Positions 1 to 8,759 are shown, counted from the first letter of the stretch. The stretch: 64,000 nt of DNA from Rhodanobacter spathiphylli B39 (GCF_000264295.1 NZ_AJXT01000045.1:1-64000), one strand, 5' to 3'. Translations and numbers: made by a program. Notes: generated by a model from the sequence alone, not told the origin.

Positions 1-57
1 ATTGATCAGACCATCCTTAGGGATGTGATTCAGCACCGTTCAAGGAGCGCGATATGA
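1..57 (+). CDS. 3' end of an unidentified gene (partial)
   Basis: Frame 1 is open from the window edge to a TGA at 55-57. That stop overlaps the ATG of the next gene in an ATGA arrangement typical of translationally coupled operons. Only about 18 C-terminal residues are present, so no family can be named. The position suggests another polysaccharide gene. The short length means the frame could also be open by chance. Confidence 0.5.
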   Translation: MDQTILRDVIQHRSRSAI

Positions 58-944
58 GTATCCTTCTTAGCATATGTGTAACTACTTACAACAGGATCGA
101 TCTAGTCAGCAGGTTGATCGCTTCTATCTCGCTGGAATTGAGCGAGCTTGTGGAAGTTGTAGTTGTGGACGACGGATCCACGGACGGTACTGTTGCCCAT
201 ATTGAGGCGCTAGATCAAACGTCGACTCTCAACATTAAATGTCATTGGCAGGAGAACCGTGGCAGGGCATCTGCTCTCAAAAAATCAATCCAACTCGCGG
301 TGGGAAAATTTGTATTGATAATGGATTCGGATGACTACTTCATTGATGGCGGGCTAGAAACCATTGTCTCGCGACTTAATCAAATAACGGATGCAGGTAT
401 TGGAGGGTGCGTATTTCTGGTTGAGGGCGCGGACAGAAAAATTATAGGAACTGAGTTCCCTCGCCACGGGATGAGAAGTAATTTGATGGAGATATATGCT
501 GACTACGGTGTGTCGGGCGATAAAAAGGAGGTCGTACTGAGAGACCTTCTTATCAGTAATATGTACGACTATGATTCTAAAATTCGGCGCGTCCCGACCT
601 CGTTGCTGTGGGTGAGAATATCTAACGTCTGCGACCTCCTTTTCTTTAATGAAGCCGTTGCAATAAAAGAGTACCTCGACGGAGGTCTTACAAAAAACAT
701 TTCCGCGATTAAAAAGGAGAATGCCTCGCCTATGTACGATTTATATCGAGAGAGATTGTTGTGCTCGCGCTATAGATCTTTGCGGTATCGGATTAGATCC
801 GCCGCGCTACTGGACCATTACGCGATCATCTCTGGCCAGAGGCTCCGCAGCTTGCCTCCCCATCCGCTTGTCGTTGCCCTTTATCCGGGAGTTCGACTGC
901 TCAGTCTATTTTTACGGCCGCCAAAGAGCGCGCGGGTAAGGTAG
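54..944 (+). CDS. Glycosyltransferase family 2
   Basis: Predicted GT-A inverting glycosyltransferase of 296 residues that adds a sugar to a lipid-linked polysaccharide repeat at the cytoplasmic face. The N-terminal half carries the family signatures: an opening beta strand with TTYNR at residues 10-14, the nucleotide-binding VVVVDDGSTDGT at 35-46 and a DSDDY metal-binding motif at 91-95. The C-terminal third is basic and not diagnostic. The start has a good AAGGAG ribosome site. The gene overlaps the preceding frame by 4 nt and is followed after 4 nt by the polymerase gene, so it is part of an operon. It is clearly AT-richer than the chromosomal genes downstream. The sugar transferred cannot be told from sequence. 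Confidence 0.88.
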   Translation: MSILLSICVTTYNRIDLVSRLIASISLELSELVEVVVVDDGSTDGTVAHIEALDQTSTLNIKCHWQENRGRASALKKSIQLAVGKFVLIMDSDDYFIDGGLETIVSRLNQITDAGIGGCVFLVEGADRKIIGTEFPRHGMRSNLMEIYADYGVSGDKKEVVLRDLLISNMYDYDSKIRRVPTSLLWVRISNVCDLLFFNEAVAIKEYLDGGLTKNISAIKKENASPMYDLYRERLLCSRYRSLRYRIRSAALLDHYAIISGQRLRSLPPHPLVVALYPGVRLLSLFLRPPKSARVR

Positions 945-948
945 GCAG

Positions 949-2196
949 ATGTTTCATATTGCGTTCGTTTCTATTGCGCTAGCGGGCGTGTTCTACTTCT
1001 TGCGCCGGCCTTTAGGTGCGTTTCCCCTAGGCTACTTTTCGTCGTTGATATGGTTCGTACCAGCGTTTTTTCCGACATATCCAATAGATGACGAGGCATA
1101 TTTCTATTATCTTGCGTGCCTCATCGCAATAGTGGCCGGCGACGTTCTATTCGGATGGCGGAGAAAGAACAAAAGTGTCTCGCAGACCGGAAGAAAGGAC
1201 GTCGCATCATGGAGCGCCATTCTTGCGACCTTCGTCGTCTTGGGAGCGCTATATCTCCCGAGCGTTTCCATTACATCTCTTGCCCTGGGTAAAGCAAATG
1301 ATCAGGCGGGTGGAGTGGTCTATTACTCATTTGCCACCTCTCTCAGCTTTTTGGCCGTCGCGGGCTTATACTTTCGCAAGCGCTGGGCGCTGGCTGTCGC
1401 GGCGATGTGCTACGCCGAAATTCTACTCTCGGGGGACAGAACGCAGATCGTGCTGACGGCTATCGCTAGCGCGATATTTCTGAGTTCAGGAAAATGTATA
1501 TCGCCGCTGTCGCTTGTTAGGCGTCTTAGGTTCGCCTGGCTAGCGGCGTTCATTTTGTTAGCAATTGTTGGCATCTATGGAAAGACAATTTACGGAGCAT
1601 TCTTCGATTCGCTAAATGGGGCAACATTCTCCTCCGCCATTGAACATCGGTATTCGTCGTCTGAATCTTTTGCCGACAAGTTTGAACCCTATCATACGCA
1701 GATGATAATGCAGCTCGCCGTGTCGCGCGGAGACCGAATTTCCCCAGATTATTTATTATCGGTGCCTCTCCAGTTCCTTCCTTGGTCAGGAAGTCTCGGA
1801 GGAGACGTACATGCCCAGTCCGAAATGCTGAAGAAGATGTATTTTTCTGGCTGGTCCGACTCGTCGGGCGTGGCCAGCAATTTTCTCGCGGAGGGGTATC
1901 TTGTTGGCGGCACAGCGGGCGTGACGTTCTTTATATTTCTCTACGTATTTGGCCTAGCCATTTTCTCAAAAATGCTTAGCTTAACAACGGCACTAATACC
2001 TCGAATTGGGTCTTCCTTAGGTGCCGCGTTCTGGGCCTTCTATATTCATCGATGTTCCTTGTTGCAGATGATCGGGCATGAAAAGAGGGTCGTCTATTTC
2101 TCACTATTTTTAGTTATCGTATGCGCGATGTTCTTAATAATGAGACGGAGTTTCGGTGGTGCTGGTAGTCGGAGCGATGATGGAAGAGACGGTTAG
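949..2196 (+). CDS. Wzy-like O-antigen/oligosaccharide repeat-unit polymerase
   Basis: A 415-residue integral membrane protein with about ten hydrophobic segments and a large extramembrane loop around residues 215-300, the topology of Wzy polymerases that join undecaprenyl-linked repeat units on the periplasmic side. Wzy proteins have little sequence conservation, so the call rests on topology, size and position among glycosyltransferases. It is AT-rich like its neighbours and overlaps the next reading frame by up to 41 nt if the earliest start of that gene is used. An alternative is another polytopic exopolysaccharide protein; the absence of a flippase-like fold favours a polymerase. Confidence 0.65.
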   Translation: MFHIAFVSIALAGVFYFLRRPLGAFPLGYFSSLIWFVPAFFPTYPIDDEAYFYYLACLIAIVAGDVLFGWRRKNKSVSQTGRKDVASWSAILATFVVLGALYLPSVSITSLALGKANDQAGGVVYYSFATSLSFLAVAGLYFRKRWALAVAAMCYAEILLSGDRTQIVLTAIASAIFLSSGKCISPLSLVRRLRFAWLAAFILLAIVGIYGKTIYGAFFDSLNGATFSSAIEHRYSSSESFADKFEPYHTQMIMQLAVSRGDRISPDYLLSVPLQFLPWSGSLGGDVHAQSEMLKKMYFSGWSDSSGVASNFLAEGYLVGGTAGVTFFIFLYVFGLAIFSKMLSLTTALIPRIGSSLGAAFWAFYIHRCSLLQMIGHEKRVVYFSLFLVIVCAMFLIMRRSFGGAGSRSDDGRDG

Positions 2197-3355
2197 TGCC
2201 AGTGGGTTTGATAATGAATTTGGAGCGGATGGCGTCTCCCTAATAGTGTTGCCAACTGCGATGGCTGGTGGCAGCGAGTCTGTTGCTTTTGGCTTGGCGC
2301 ACACTCTGGCTGCGACGGGTCAGGATGTAATCGTGTTTGTCATGGCGTGCGGTATGCAGACCTCATTGTCTCAGTTTGCGAAGCTTTCGAATGTTCGCTT
2401 GATTGTGCAACGCTATCGTTCAGAGAAGCTCTCCTCACTGCTTTCGGCGGTTCGTATTTCAGCTATATCACGTAGATATCGCTTGCGCCTCGTGTACTCC
2501 ACCCACCTTCATGTAAACGCAATGCTGGGATTACTCAGGCATCTTGGGGCAATGAAGTGTGATCGACTCGCAGCCCGTGAATCAACGATTATTTCTAGAC
2601 GATTTAAGGGGTTTAAAGGCTCGTTGATGAGACTCTTATACCGGTTTGGTTATGGTCGGCAGGATCTTCTGATTGCGCAGACCGAAGAGATGAAGGAGGC
2701 CCTGCCTACGTTCGTAAGGAGGTCACTTGGCAATCGAATCGCGGTTATAAAAAACCCGTTTGTTCCTCGGGATTTATCGAAACATACAAAACATGCCTGT
2801 ATTTGTAGCCAGCGCCGTATTGTTGCTTGTGGCAGGCTGGTTGAAATCAAGGGCTATGATCGGCTGTTGCGGGCGTTCAAAATCCACGAAAGCAGTTTTC
2901 CAGAATACAGCCTATTTATTATTGGGGACGGACCAGAACGAGATCGCCTCCAAGAGCTCTGCAGTGACCTTGGCATTGAGCAGAAGGTGACATTCCACGG
3001 ACACTCCAAGTCTCCATTACACGAGATGAGTGGTGCTTCGATGGGGGTCGTCAGCTCTCGTAGCGAGGGTTTCCCTAACGTGATTCTCGAAATGATGTAC
3101 GCAGGAGTAGCTGACATTGTCAGCACTCCATGTACGGAATCTATTTCTAAGATAGAGGGCGTCCATGTTGCAGAAGACCTTAGCGTCGAGGCACTGGCAG
3201 AACAGATGCGGATATGCGCTAAAAAACCCTCGAATAATTCTTTGATCTACGCGTCTTACCTACGAGAGGAGCATTCTATGGAAGTATTTGCATCGCAAGT
3301 GGTGGGTCATCGAGTATCCATGCCTTCAGATTTTCAGCTTCCGAGCCTTGACTAG
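2156..3355 (+). CDS. Glycosyltransferase family 4
   Basis: GT-B retaining glycosyltransferase of up to 399 residues. The N-terminal domain contains a glycine-rich acceptor-side loop (AMAGGSES). The C-terminal Rossmann domain has GRLVEIKGYDRLL, IIGDGPERDRL and the donor-binding E-x7-E region in SEGFPNVILEMM. The start is uncertain: 2156 is the longest, but 2177 or 2180 (tandem ATGs) would shorten the overlap with the polymerase gene and is equally plausible. It lies in the AT-rich glycan block and probably adds one sugar of the repeat unit. The specific donor is not predictable. Confidence 0.85.
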   Translation: MVLVVGAMMEETVSASGFDNEFGADGVSLIVLPTAMAGGSESVAFGLAHTLAATGQDVIVFVMACGMQTSLSQFAKLSNVRLIVQRYRSEKLSSLLSAVRISAISRRYRLRLVYSTHLHVNAMLGLLRHLGAMKCDRLAARESTIISRRFKGFKGSLMRLLYRFGYGRQDLLIAQTEEMKEALPTFVRRSLGNRIAVIKNPFVPRDLSKHTKHACICSQRRIVACGRLVEIKGYDRLLRAFKIHESSFPEYSLFIIGDGPERDRLQELCSDLGIEQKVTFHGHSKSPLHEMSGASMGVVSSRSEGFPNVILEMMYAGVADIVSTPCTESISKIEGVHVAEDLSVEALAEQMRICAKKPSNNSLIYASYLREEHSMEVFASQVVGHRVSMPSDFQLPSLD

Positions 3356-3356
3356 C

Positions 3357-4529
3357 ATGAAAGGTGATTTCCAATCTGGGGACACCATTTTGATTATTGC
3401 AAGCTTTTCCGATTCTATTGTTCGTTTTAGAGGAGAGCTGATTGCGGAAATGATTAATCGAGGCGTAAGCGTGCACGTTGCAGCGCCGGGCCTAAAGACT
3501 GGCGAAAACCGTAGAGAATTGGAGGGCCTAGGCGCTTTTGTTCACGATTTTCGGCTGGACAGGACTGGGTTGAACCCGTTTAAGGACACGGTGTCTTTTT
3601 TTTCGCTTTTTGTGCTTATGCGTAGTCTTCGGCCAAGGGCGGTTATGAGTTATACGGCGAAGCCCGTAATTTATGGCTCGATTGCTGCGTGGTTGGCTCG
3701 GGTCCCTAGGCGCTTCGCGTTGATCACAGGACTAGGCTATGCGTTTGGGGATGATCGAAGCACGACCGCGATTTCAACAGTCATTCGTCTAATGTATAGA
3801 TATGCGCTCGCAAAGGTTAGTCGTGTCTTTTTCCAGAATAAGGACGATGCCACTCTTTTTGCCCAATTAGGCATACTATCTAGCAGGCTGCCCGTGACCA
3901 TCGTTAATGGCTCCGGCGTGGATCTTACGACATTTACACCACATCCGATTAGGAGCGGCCCTCTTAGATTTTTGATGATTGCTCGACTTCTAGGCGATAA
4001 GGGGACTCGCGAATTTGCCGCGGCGGCCCGTGTGGTTCGGCGCCAATTTCCTTTGACGGAGTTTGCACTCGTGGGCTGGATAGACAGAAACCCCGATTCG
4101 ATAGCTCAGGAAGAGTTGAACGAATGGGTTTCTAACGGTGATGTAGAGTTTGTGGGGCGCTTGGAGGATGTTCGTCCAGCAATAGCAGCTTGCAGCGTAT
4201 ATGTGCTGCCGTCCTATCGTGAGGGCACTCCGCGCTCAGTGTTGGAAGCAATGGCGATGGGGCGGGCTATTATTACCTGTGATGCGCCTGGATGTCGCGA
4301 GACAGTGGTAGATGGTTATAATGGATTTCTTGTGCCAGTCAAATCTGTAGATCAATTGGTAATCGCAATGTCGAGGTTCATTAGTGAGCCTGGATTAGTA
4401 TTGTCTATGGGTGCGCGTTCCCGATTGCTTGCTGAGGAAAAGTACGATGTTAAAATGGTTAACTCCATAATGTTGCAAGGAATGGGTATTGATTTGGAGC
4501 CGGTTAATCTTGTGGAATGCCATGAATAG
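3357..4529 (+). CDS. Glycosyltransferase family 4 (PglA/WbpT-like architecture)
   Basis: GT4 enzyme of 390 residues when started at the ATG at 3357, one base after the stop of the preceding gene. An upstream in-frame start at 3288 would create a long overlap and a non-homologous leader, so it was not used. The N-terminus reads ILIIASFSDSIVRFRGEL, typical of GT4 enzymes of PglA type that add the second sugar to a lipid-linked acceptor. The donor E-x7-E motif is E289-E297 (EGTPRSVLE), followed by a conserved GCRETVVDGYNGFLV segment. It overlaps the aminotransferase gene by 8 nt. It is the last gene of the AT-rich block. A link to the bacillosamine-like module downstream is plausible but inferred. 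Confidence 0.85.
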   Translation: MKGDFQSGDTILIIASFSDSIVRFRGELIAEMINRGVSVHVAAPGLKTGENRRELEGLGAFVHDFRLDRTGLNPFKDTVSFFSLFVLMRSLRPRAVMSYTAKPVIYGSIAAWLARVPRRFALITGLGYAFGDDRSTTAISTVIRLMYRYALAKVSRVFFQNKDDATLFAQLGILSSRLPVTIVNGSGVDLTTFTPHPIRSGPLRFLMIARLLGDKGTREFAAAARVVRRQFPLTEFALVGWIDRNPDSIAQEELNEWVSNGDVEFVGRLEDVRPAIAACSVYVLPSYREGTPRSVLEAMAMGRAIITCDAPGCRETVVDGYNGFLVPVKSVDQLVIAMSRFISEPGLVLSMGARSRLLAEEKYDVKMVNSIMLQGMGIDLEPVNLVECHE

Positions 4530-5706
4530 ATCTGATGTTACATTTGGGTCGATTGTTGCCTTCGTACGTAGTATCTATGGAGAGGGCTCTGTCACGTTGC
4601 ACCGCCCCGTGTTCTCGGGCAACGAGAAGCAGTACCTGATCGACTGCATCGACTCCAACTTCGTGTCGTCGGTGGGCGCTCGCGTCACCGAGTTCGAGCA
4701 GCAGATCGCCGCATTCACGGGCGCGAAGTACGCGATCGCCACCGTCAACGGTACCGCGGCGTTGCATGCGGCGCTGCAGCTGGCCGGCGTGTTGCCCGGC
4801 GACGAGGTGATATCCCAGGCGCTCACGTTCATCGCGACCTGCAATGCGCTCAGCTACACCGGCGCACATGCCGTGTTCGTGGATGTGGATCGCGACACCA
4901 TGGGCATGAGTGCCGACGCGCTGCGACGCTTTCTCACGGACAAGGTGGAGCGGCGCGACGGCGAGGCCTTCAACAAGGCGACGGGGCGGCGCATTGCGGC
5001 ATGTGCACCAATGCACACGTTCGGTTTGCCCTGCCGCATCGAGGAGATCGTTGCGCTCTGCGACGAGTACGGCATTCCGGTGATTGAGGACGCCGCCGAG
5101 TCGCTGGGTAGCTATGTGGGCGGCCGGCATACCGGCACCTTCGGCAAGCTGGCCACGTTGAGCTTCAACGGCAACAAGGTGATCACCACCGGTGGTGGCG
5201 GCATGATCATCACCGATGACGAGGAACTGGCGATCAAGGCCAAGCACCTCACCACCACGGCGAAGATTCCGCACCCGTATGAGTTCGTGCATGACATGAC
5301 CGGTTACAACTACCGGATGCCGAACCTCAACGCGGCCCTGGGTTGCGCGCAGATGGAAGAGCTGCCGAAGTTCCTGGCGATCAAGGCGGACGTAGCCCGT
5401 CGCTATGAGGAATTCTGCGCTGCGCAGGGGATCGCGTTGGCACAGGCTCGCGAAGGCACGGTGGCCAATTACTGGCTCAATGCGATCGTGCTGGATTCGC
5501 TGGAGCAGCGGGATGCCTTCCTCGAATACACCAACAGCCGCGGCGTGATGACTCGTCCGGTCTGGCGTTTGATGACGCGACTGGAGATGTACAAGGATTG
5601 CCAGCACGACGGTCTGGAAAACTCGCGCTGGCTGGAGGATCGCGTGGTCAATCTGCCTTCCAGCGTGCCGGACGGGGCAATGGCGGGAGATCAAGGGGCG
5701 GGATGA
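4522..5706 (+). CDS. LegC/PglE-type PLP-dependent sugar aminotransferase (DegT/DnrJ/EryC1 family)
   Basis: Predicted to transfer an amino group to C4 of a 4-keto-6-deoxy nucleotide sugar. The 394-residue protein has the LegC-family start (IYGEG...LHRPVFSGNEK), the TVNGTAALHAAL phosphate-binding loop, the EDAAESLGS motif and the PLP lysine near K219 in SFNGNKV. The ATG at 4522 overlaps the previous gene by 8 nt; 4489 is an alternative. The first 25-30 codons are AT-rich like the upstream glycosyltransferases, and the rest is GC-rich like the chromosome. The last 8-10 residues after NLPSSVPDG do not look like the family end and precede the toxin-antitoxin cassette. The dehydratase that should supply its substrate lies beyond that cassette. 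Confidence 0.88.
   Translation: MNRSDVTFGSIVAFVRSIYGEGSVTLHRPVFSGNEKQYLIDCIDSNFVSSVGARVTEFEQQIAAFTGAKYAIATVNGTAALHAALQLAGVLPGDEVISQALTFIATCNALSYTGAHAVFVDVDRDTMGMSADALRRFLTDKVERRDGEAFNKATGRRIAACAPMHTFGLPCRIEEIVALCDEYGIPVIEDAAESLGSYVGGRHTGTFGKLATLSFNGNKVITTGGGGMIITDDEELAIKAKHLTTTAKIPHPYEFVHDMTGYNYRMPNLNAALGCAQMEELPKFLAIKADVARRYEEFCAAQGIALAQAREGTVANYWLNAIVLDSLEQRDAFLEYTNSRGVMTRPVWRLMTRLEMYKDCQHDGLENSRWLEDRVVNLPSSVPDGAMAGDQGAG
4575..4625. other. Composition breakpoint inside the aminotransferase gene
   Basis: Upstream of about 4590 the codons are AT-rich with many T- or A-ending third positions; from about 4600 onward third positions are overwhelmingly G or C. The protein stays homologous to one family across the junction. 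That is the pattern expected when recombination within a shared gene swaps the serotype-determining cassette to its left. The boundary is judged by eye, with an uncertainty of some tens of bases. Confidence 0.6.
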
Positions 5707-5841
5707 GGGGCTTGGCATCACGTGGCGAACTGGCGGCATTCGGTTTCGTCGGAGCTGAGCCAGCGCATCGAGCTGTGCCCCCATGCGGAGCGTCAATGCA
5801 TGCGCCCTGGCTGAACGCGGGGGCGCTTGCATGGCGGGATC

Positions 5842-5870
5842 TGTCAGAAACCATGGTAGTATTTCTGACA
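5842..5870. promoter_or_regulatory. Perfect inverted repeat at the AbiE start: probable autorepression operator
   Basis: Two 9-bp arms, TGTCAGAAA (5842-5850) and TTTCTGACA (5862-5870), are exactly complementary and separated by 11 bp, putting them about two helical turns apart. The right arm ends on the A of the antitoxin ATG. A TAGTAT hexamer at 5857-5862 lies in the spacer at a -10-like distance from the start codon, so the transcript may be nearly leaderless. Binding by the adjacent winged-helix antitoxin is inferred from AbiEi family behaviour. Confidence 0.6.
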
Positions 5871-6466
5871 TGACTTCCTTGCCCGACATCATCCAGGCCC
5901 ATGCCGCCGGCCTGCCCGAAGGGGCTGTGCTGACGGCGAAGGCATTGCTGCATCTCGGAAATCGTGCCGCGGTGGATCAGGCGTTGGGACGGCTGACGCG
6001 TGCCGGGTCGCTGTTGCGGGTCGGGCGCGGCGCGTACGTGGCTCCGGTATCGGGCCGGTTTGGTTCGCACCCGCCAGAGCCAATCAAGGTGGTGGAGGAT
6101 TGGGCGCGCCAGTTTGGCGAGACCGTGCTGCCGCATGGCGGCTTGTCCGCCAACCGGCTGGGGCTGACCACGCAGGTGCCGGTGCAGTCGATCTTTCTTA
6201 CCAGCGGGCGCAGTCGCCAATTGAAGGTGGGCAAGCTGAAGGTGGAGTTGCGCCATGCGCCACCGCGCACGCTTGCGCTGGGGCGATCGCGTGCCGGCGA
6301 GATCGTGCGTGCGCTGGAATGGCTGGGCCGCGAACATGCCGGCGAAGCCGTCGTACGCATGGCGGGCACTCTCAGCGCTGCCGAAAAGCAGGAACTGCTG
6401 GGCGCCCGGCCATTGATGCCGGGTTGGTTGTCGGATCAGGTGAGCCGGGCAGTTGGGCGTGGCTGA
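5870..6466 (+). CDS. abiEi: AbiEi-family antitoxin (DUF6088-type)
   Basis: A 198-residue protein. An N-terminal winged helix-turn-helix spans residues 1-60 and ends in the characteristic LLRVGRGAYVAP, and a C-terminal domain contains HGGLSANRLGL and the SGRSRQLKVGKLKVELRH segment. In type IV AbiE systems the antitoxin represses its own operon and counteracts the nucleotidyltransferase toxin without binding it. The ATG at 5870 is preferred to 5783 because homology starts there and it coincides with the palindromic operator-like site. Its 3' end overlaps the toxin frame by 8 nt. It sits between two genes of a polysaccharide pathway, an unusual location that suggests insertion. Confidence 0.85.
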   Translation: MTSLPDIIQAHAAGLPEGAVLTAKALLHLGNRAAVDQALGRLTRAGSLLRVGRGAYVAPVSGRFGSHPPEPIKVVEDWARQFGETVLPHGGLSANRLGLTTQVPVQSIFLTSGRSRQLKVGKLKVELRHAPPRTLALGRSRAGEIVRALEWLGREHAGEAVVRMAGTLSAAEKQELLGARPLMPGWLSDQVSRAVGRG

Positions 6467-7475
6467 ATCGTATTTTGACCTCGACAACGAGAATCGGCGG
6501 CAGTTGCTGCTGACTGCGGCGGGCCAATTAGGCCGCGATCCCGCGCTGCTGGAAAAAGATATCTGGGTGGTCTGGTTGTTGCGCTGGCTGTATGCCAGCC
6601 CCTGGCGCGAGCACCTCGTGTTCAAGGGCGGCACCTCACTGTCCAAGGTGTTCGGCTTGATCGATCGCTTTTCCGAAGACATCGACCTGACCTACGACAT
6701 CCGTGAGCTGTTGCCTGACCTGGCCGACCAGGGGGCTGATCCGTTGCCGGTCAGTCGCGCTCAGGCGGATCGCTGGAGCCGGCAGGCGCGCGATGCATTG
6801 GCGCAATGGGTGGAGCAGCAGGTGCAGCCCGCGCTGGCTGAGGCGACACAAGCCGTCGGGGCCGGCGTACGCTGCGCGGCCGATGTGTTGTTCGTGACCT
6901 ACCCGGCGACGTTTGCGCATGACGGCTTGTATATGAGCCCCGAGATCAAGCTGGAGTTTGGTGGACGCGCGACTGGCGCACCCACACAACTGGCAGCCGT
7001 CATCTGCGACGCCGCTGCGGTGCCGGCGCTGGCACCGCTCTTGCCGCATGCGCCGCAGGTGCAGGTGATGCAGGCCGCACGTACTTTCTGGGAGAAGGCG
7101 ACCGCAGCCCACGTCTATTGCCTGCAGCAGGTGTTGCCCGCGGAGCGCTTTGCGCGGCACTGGTTCGACCTGGCCTGCATGGAACGTGCGGGCATCGTAG
7201 CGTCGGCATTGGCTGACACCCATCTGGCGGTCACCGTGGCCGCGCACAAGCAGATGTTCTTTCGTGCGAAGGCCGACGATACGTCGGTCATTGATTATCA
7301 TCAGGCGGTCACCGGCCACCTGCAGCTGGTGCCCGATGCTGCTGCGGCGGCGCGTCTGCACATGGACTACGATGCCATGCGCTCTGGTGGCTTCCTGGGC
7401 AGCTGGCAGCCGTCATTCGATGAGGTGCTGGCGATCTGCGCGCGCATCGAGGAGCAGGCCAATGCGGTGCCATGA
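6459..7475 (+). CDS. abiEii: AbiEii/AbiGii-family nucleotidyltransferase toxin
   Basis: DNA polymerase beta-like nucleotidyltransferase toxin of 338 residues. Counting from the GTG at 6459, an LLEKDIW helix lies at 30-36, the nucleotide-binding GGTSLSK at 57-63 and the metal-binding SEDIDLTYD at 72-80, with catalytic aspartates D74 and D76. Related toxins modify tRNA or other RNAs and can abort phage infection. There is no ATG at the start; GTG at 6459 (overlap GTGGCTGA with the antitoxin) or TTG at 6453 must be used, which fits translational coupling. The catalytic motifs are intact, so it is probably active. Composition matches the GC-rich chromosome. Confidence 0.88.
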   Translation: MAESYFDLDNENRRQLLLTAAGQLGRDPALLEKDIWVVWLLRWLYASPWREHLVFKGGTSLSKVFGLIDRFSEDIDLTYDIRELLPDLADQGADPLPVSRAQADRWSRQARDALAQWVEQQVQPALAEATQAVGAGVRCAADVLFVTYPATFAHDGLYMSPEIKLEFGGRATGAPTQLAAVICDAAAVPALAPLLPHAPQVQVMQAARTFWEKATAAHVYCLQQVLPAERFARHWFDLACMERAGIVASALADTHLAVTVAAHKQMFFRAKADDTSVIDYHQAVTGHLQLVPDAAAAARLHMDYDAMRSGGFLGSWQPSFDEVLAICARIEEQANAVP

Positions 7476-7568
7476 GCCCTGCCACAGGCACCACGAATCC
7501 GGTATACGACACGACGGCATGGCCCCGTGCCTGTTGCCCGAGACCCTTTTTCCAAACCAGCTGATGCC

Positions 7569-8756
7569 ATGAATATTCTTGAACTCGTCGGTCGCAAGCG
7601 GCCATTGTTTGATACGGACGTGCAGGCGCACGAAGCGGAGCTTTCTTCCAAGGTGGCGTCCAGTCGCTTTCTTGTGATCGGCGGAGCCGGTTCGATCGGC
7701 CAGGCGGTGACACGCGAGATCTTCAAACGGCATCCGAAAGTGCTGCACGTGGTGGATATCAGCGAGAACAACATGGTCGAACTGGTGCGCGATATCCGCA
7801 GCACGCTCGGCTATATCGACGGCGATTTCCGCACCTTCGCGATCGACTGCGGCAGCCGCGAATTCGAGGCGCTGATGAACGCCGGCGACGGCTACGACTA
7901 CGTGCTCAACCTGTCGGCGCTGAAGCATGTGCGCAGCGAGAAGGACCCCTTCACCCTGATGCGGCTGATCGAGGTGAATGTGCTCAACACCATCAAGACG
8001 ATCGAGCTGGCGAAGGCCGGTGGGGCAAAGAAGTACTTCTGCGTCTCCACCGACAAGGCGGCCAACCCGGTCAACATGATGGGCGCCAGCAAGCGGATCA
8101 TGGAAATGTTCCTGATGCGTGCCAGCGAGCAGCTGCCGATTTCGACGGCGCGCTTCGCCAACGTGGCGTTCTCCGATGGCTCGCTGCTGCACGGCTTCAA
8201 CCAGCGCTTTGCCAAGCGCCAGCCGATCTCCGCGCCGAACGATGTGCGCCGCTACTTCGTCACCCCGCAGGAATCCGGCGAGCTGTGCCTGATGTCATGC
8301 CTGCTGGGCGACAACCGCGACATCTTCTTCCCGAAGTTGAGCGAGGCGCTGGACCTCACCCGCTTCTCGGATATCGCCGTGCGTTACCTGGCTGCACTGG
8401 GCTTCGAAGCCCACGAATGCGCCAGCGAGGACGAGGCCCGTGATCGCGCCGCCGAATTGATCGCACAGAAGGAATGGCCGTGCTATTTCTTCCCCAGCGA
8501 CACCACTGGCGAGAAGGATTTCGAGGAGTTTTTCACCGATCGCGAGGTGCTCGACATGCAACGCTTCGAGAACCTGGGCGTGATCAAGAATGCGGCGAAC
8601 TACGATCAGGCGCAGCTTGACCATTTCCTCGCCACGCTGGATGCGATCCGCCAGCAGCCGAGCTGGGACAAGGCGCCGATCGTCGACCTGTTCAACCACA
8701 TGATTCCGGATTTTGCCCACAAGGAAACCGGCAAATATCTCGACGGCAGGATGTAA
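7569..8756 (+). CDS. UDP-N-acetylhexosamine 4,6-dehydratase (PglF/CapD/LegB-like)
   Basis: NAD(P)-dependent short-chain dehydrogenase-type enzyme of 395 residues, predicted to turn UDP-GlcNAc or a related donor into the 4-keto-6-deoxy sugar. The Rossmann loop GGAGSIG is at residues 38-44. The catalytic region reads VSTDKAANPVNMMGASKR, with Met replacing the usual Tyr as in membrane-type PglF/WbpM dehydratases. No membrane segments precede the catalytic domain, so it is a soluble form. The ATG at 7569 agrees with family length; 7527 is a weaker alternative. With the LegC-type aminotransferase, the PglC-like transferase and the GNAT protein it forms a bacillosamine-like pathway, now split by the AbiE genes. 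Confidence 0.87.
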   Translation: MNILELVGRKRPLFDTDVQAHEAELSSKVASSRFLVIGGAGSIGQAVTREIFKRHPKVLHVVDISENNMVELVRDIRSTLGYIDGDFRTFAIDCGSREFEALMNAGDGYDYVLNLSALKHVRSEKDPFTLMRLIEVNVLNTIKTIELAKAGGAKKYFCVSTDKAANPVNMMGASKRIMEMFLMRASEQLPISTARFANVAFSDGSLLHGFNQRFAKRQPISAPNDVRRYFVTPQESGELCLMSCLLGDNRDIFFPKLSEALDLTRFSDIAVRYLAALGFEAHECASEDEARDRAAELIAQKEWPCYFFPSDTTGEKDFEEFFTDREVLDMQRFENLGVIKNAANYDQAQLDHFLATLDAIRQQPSWDKAPIVDLFNHMIPDFAHKETGKYLDGRM

Positions 8757-8759
8757 GCC

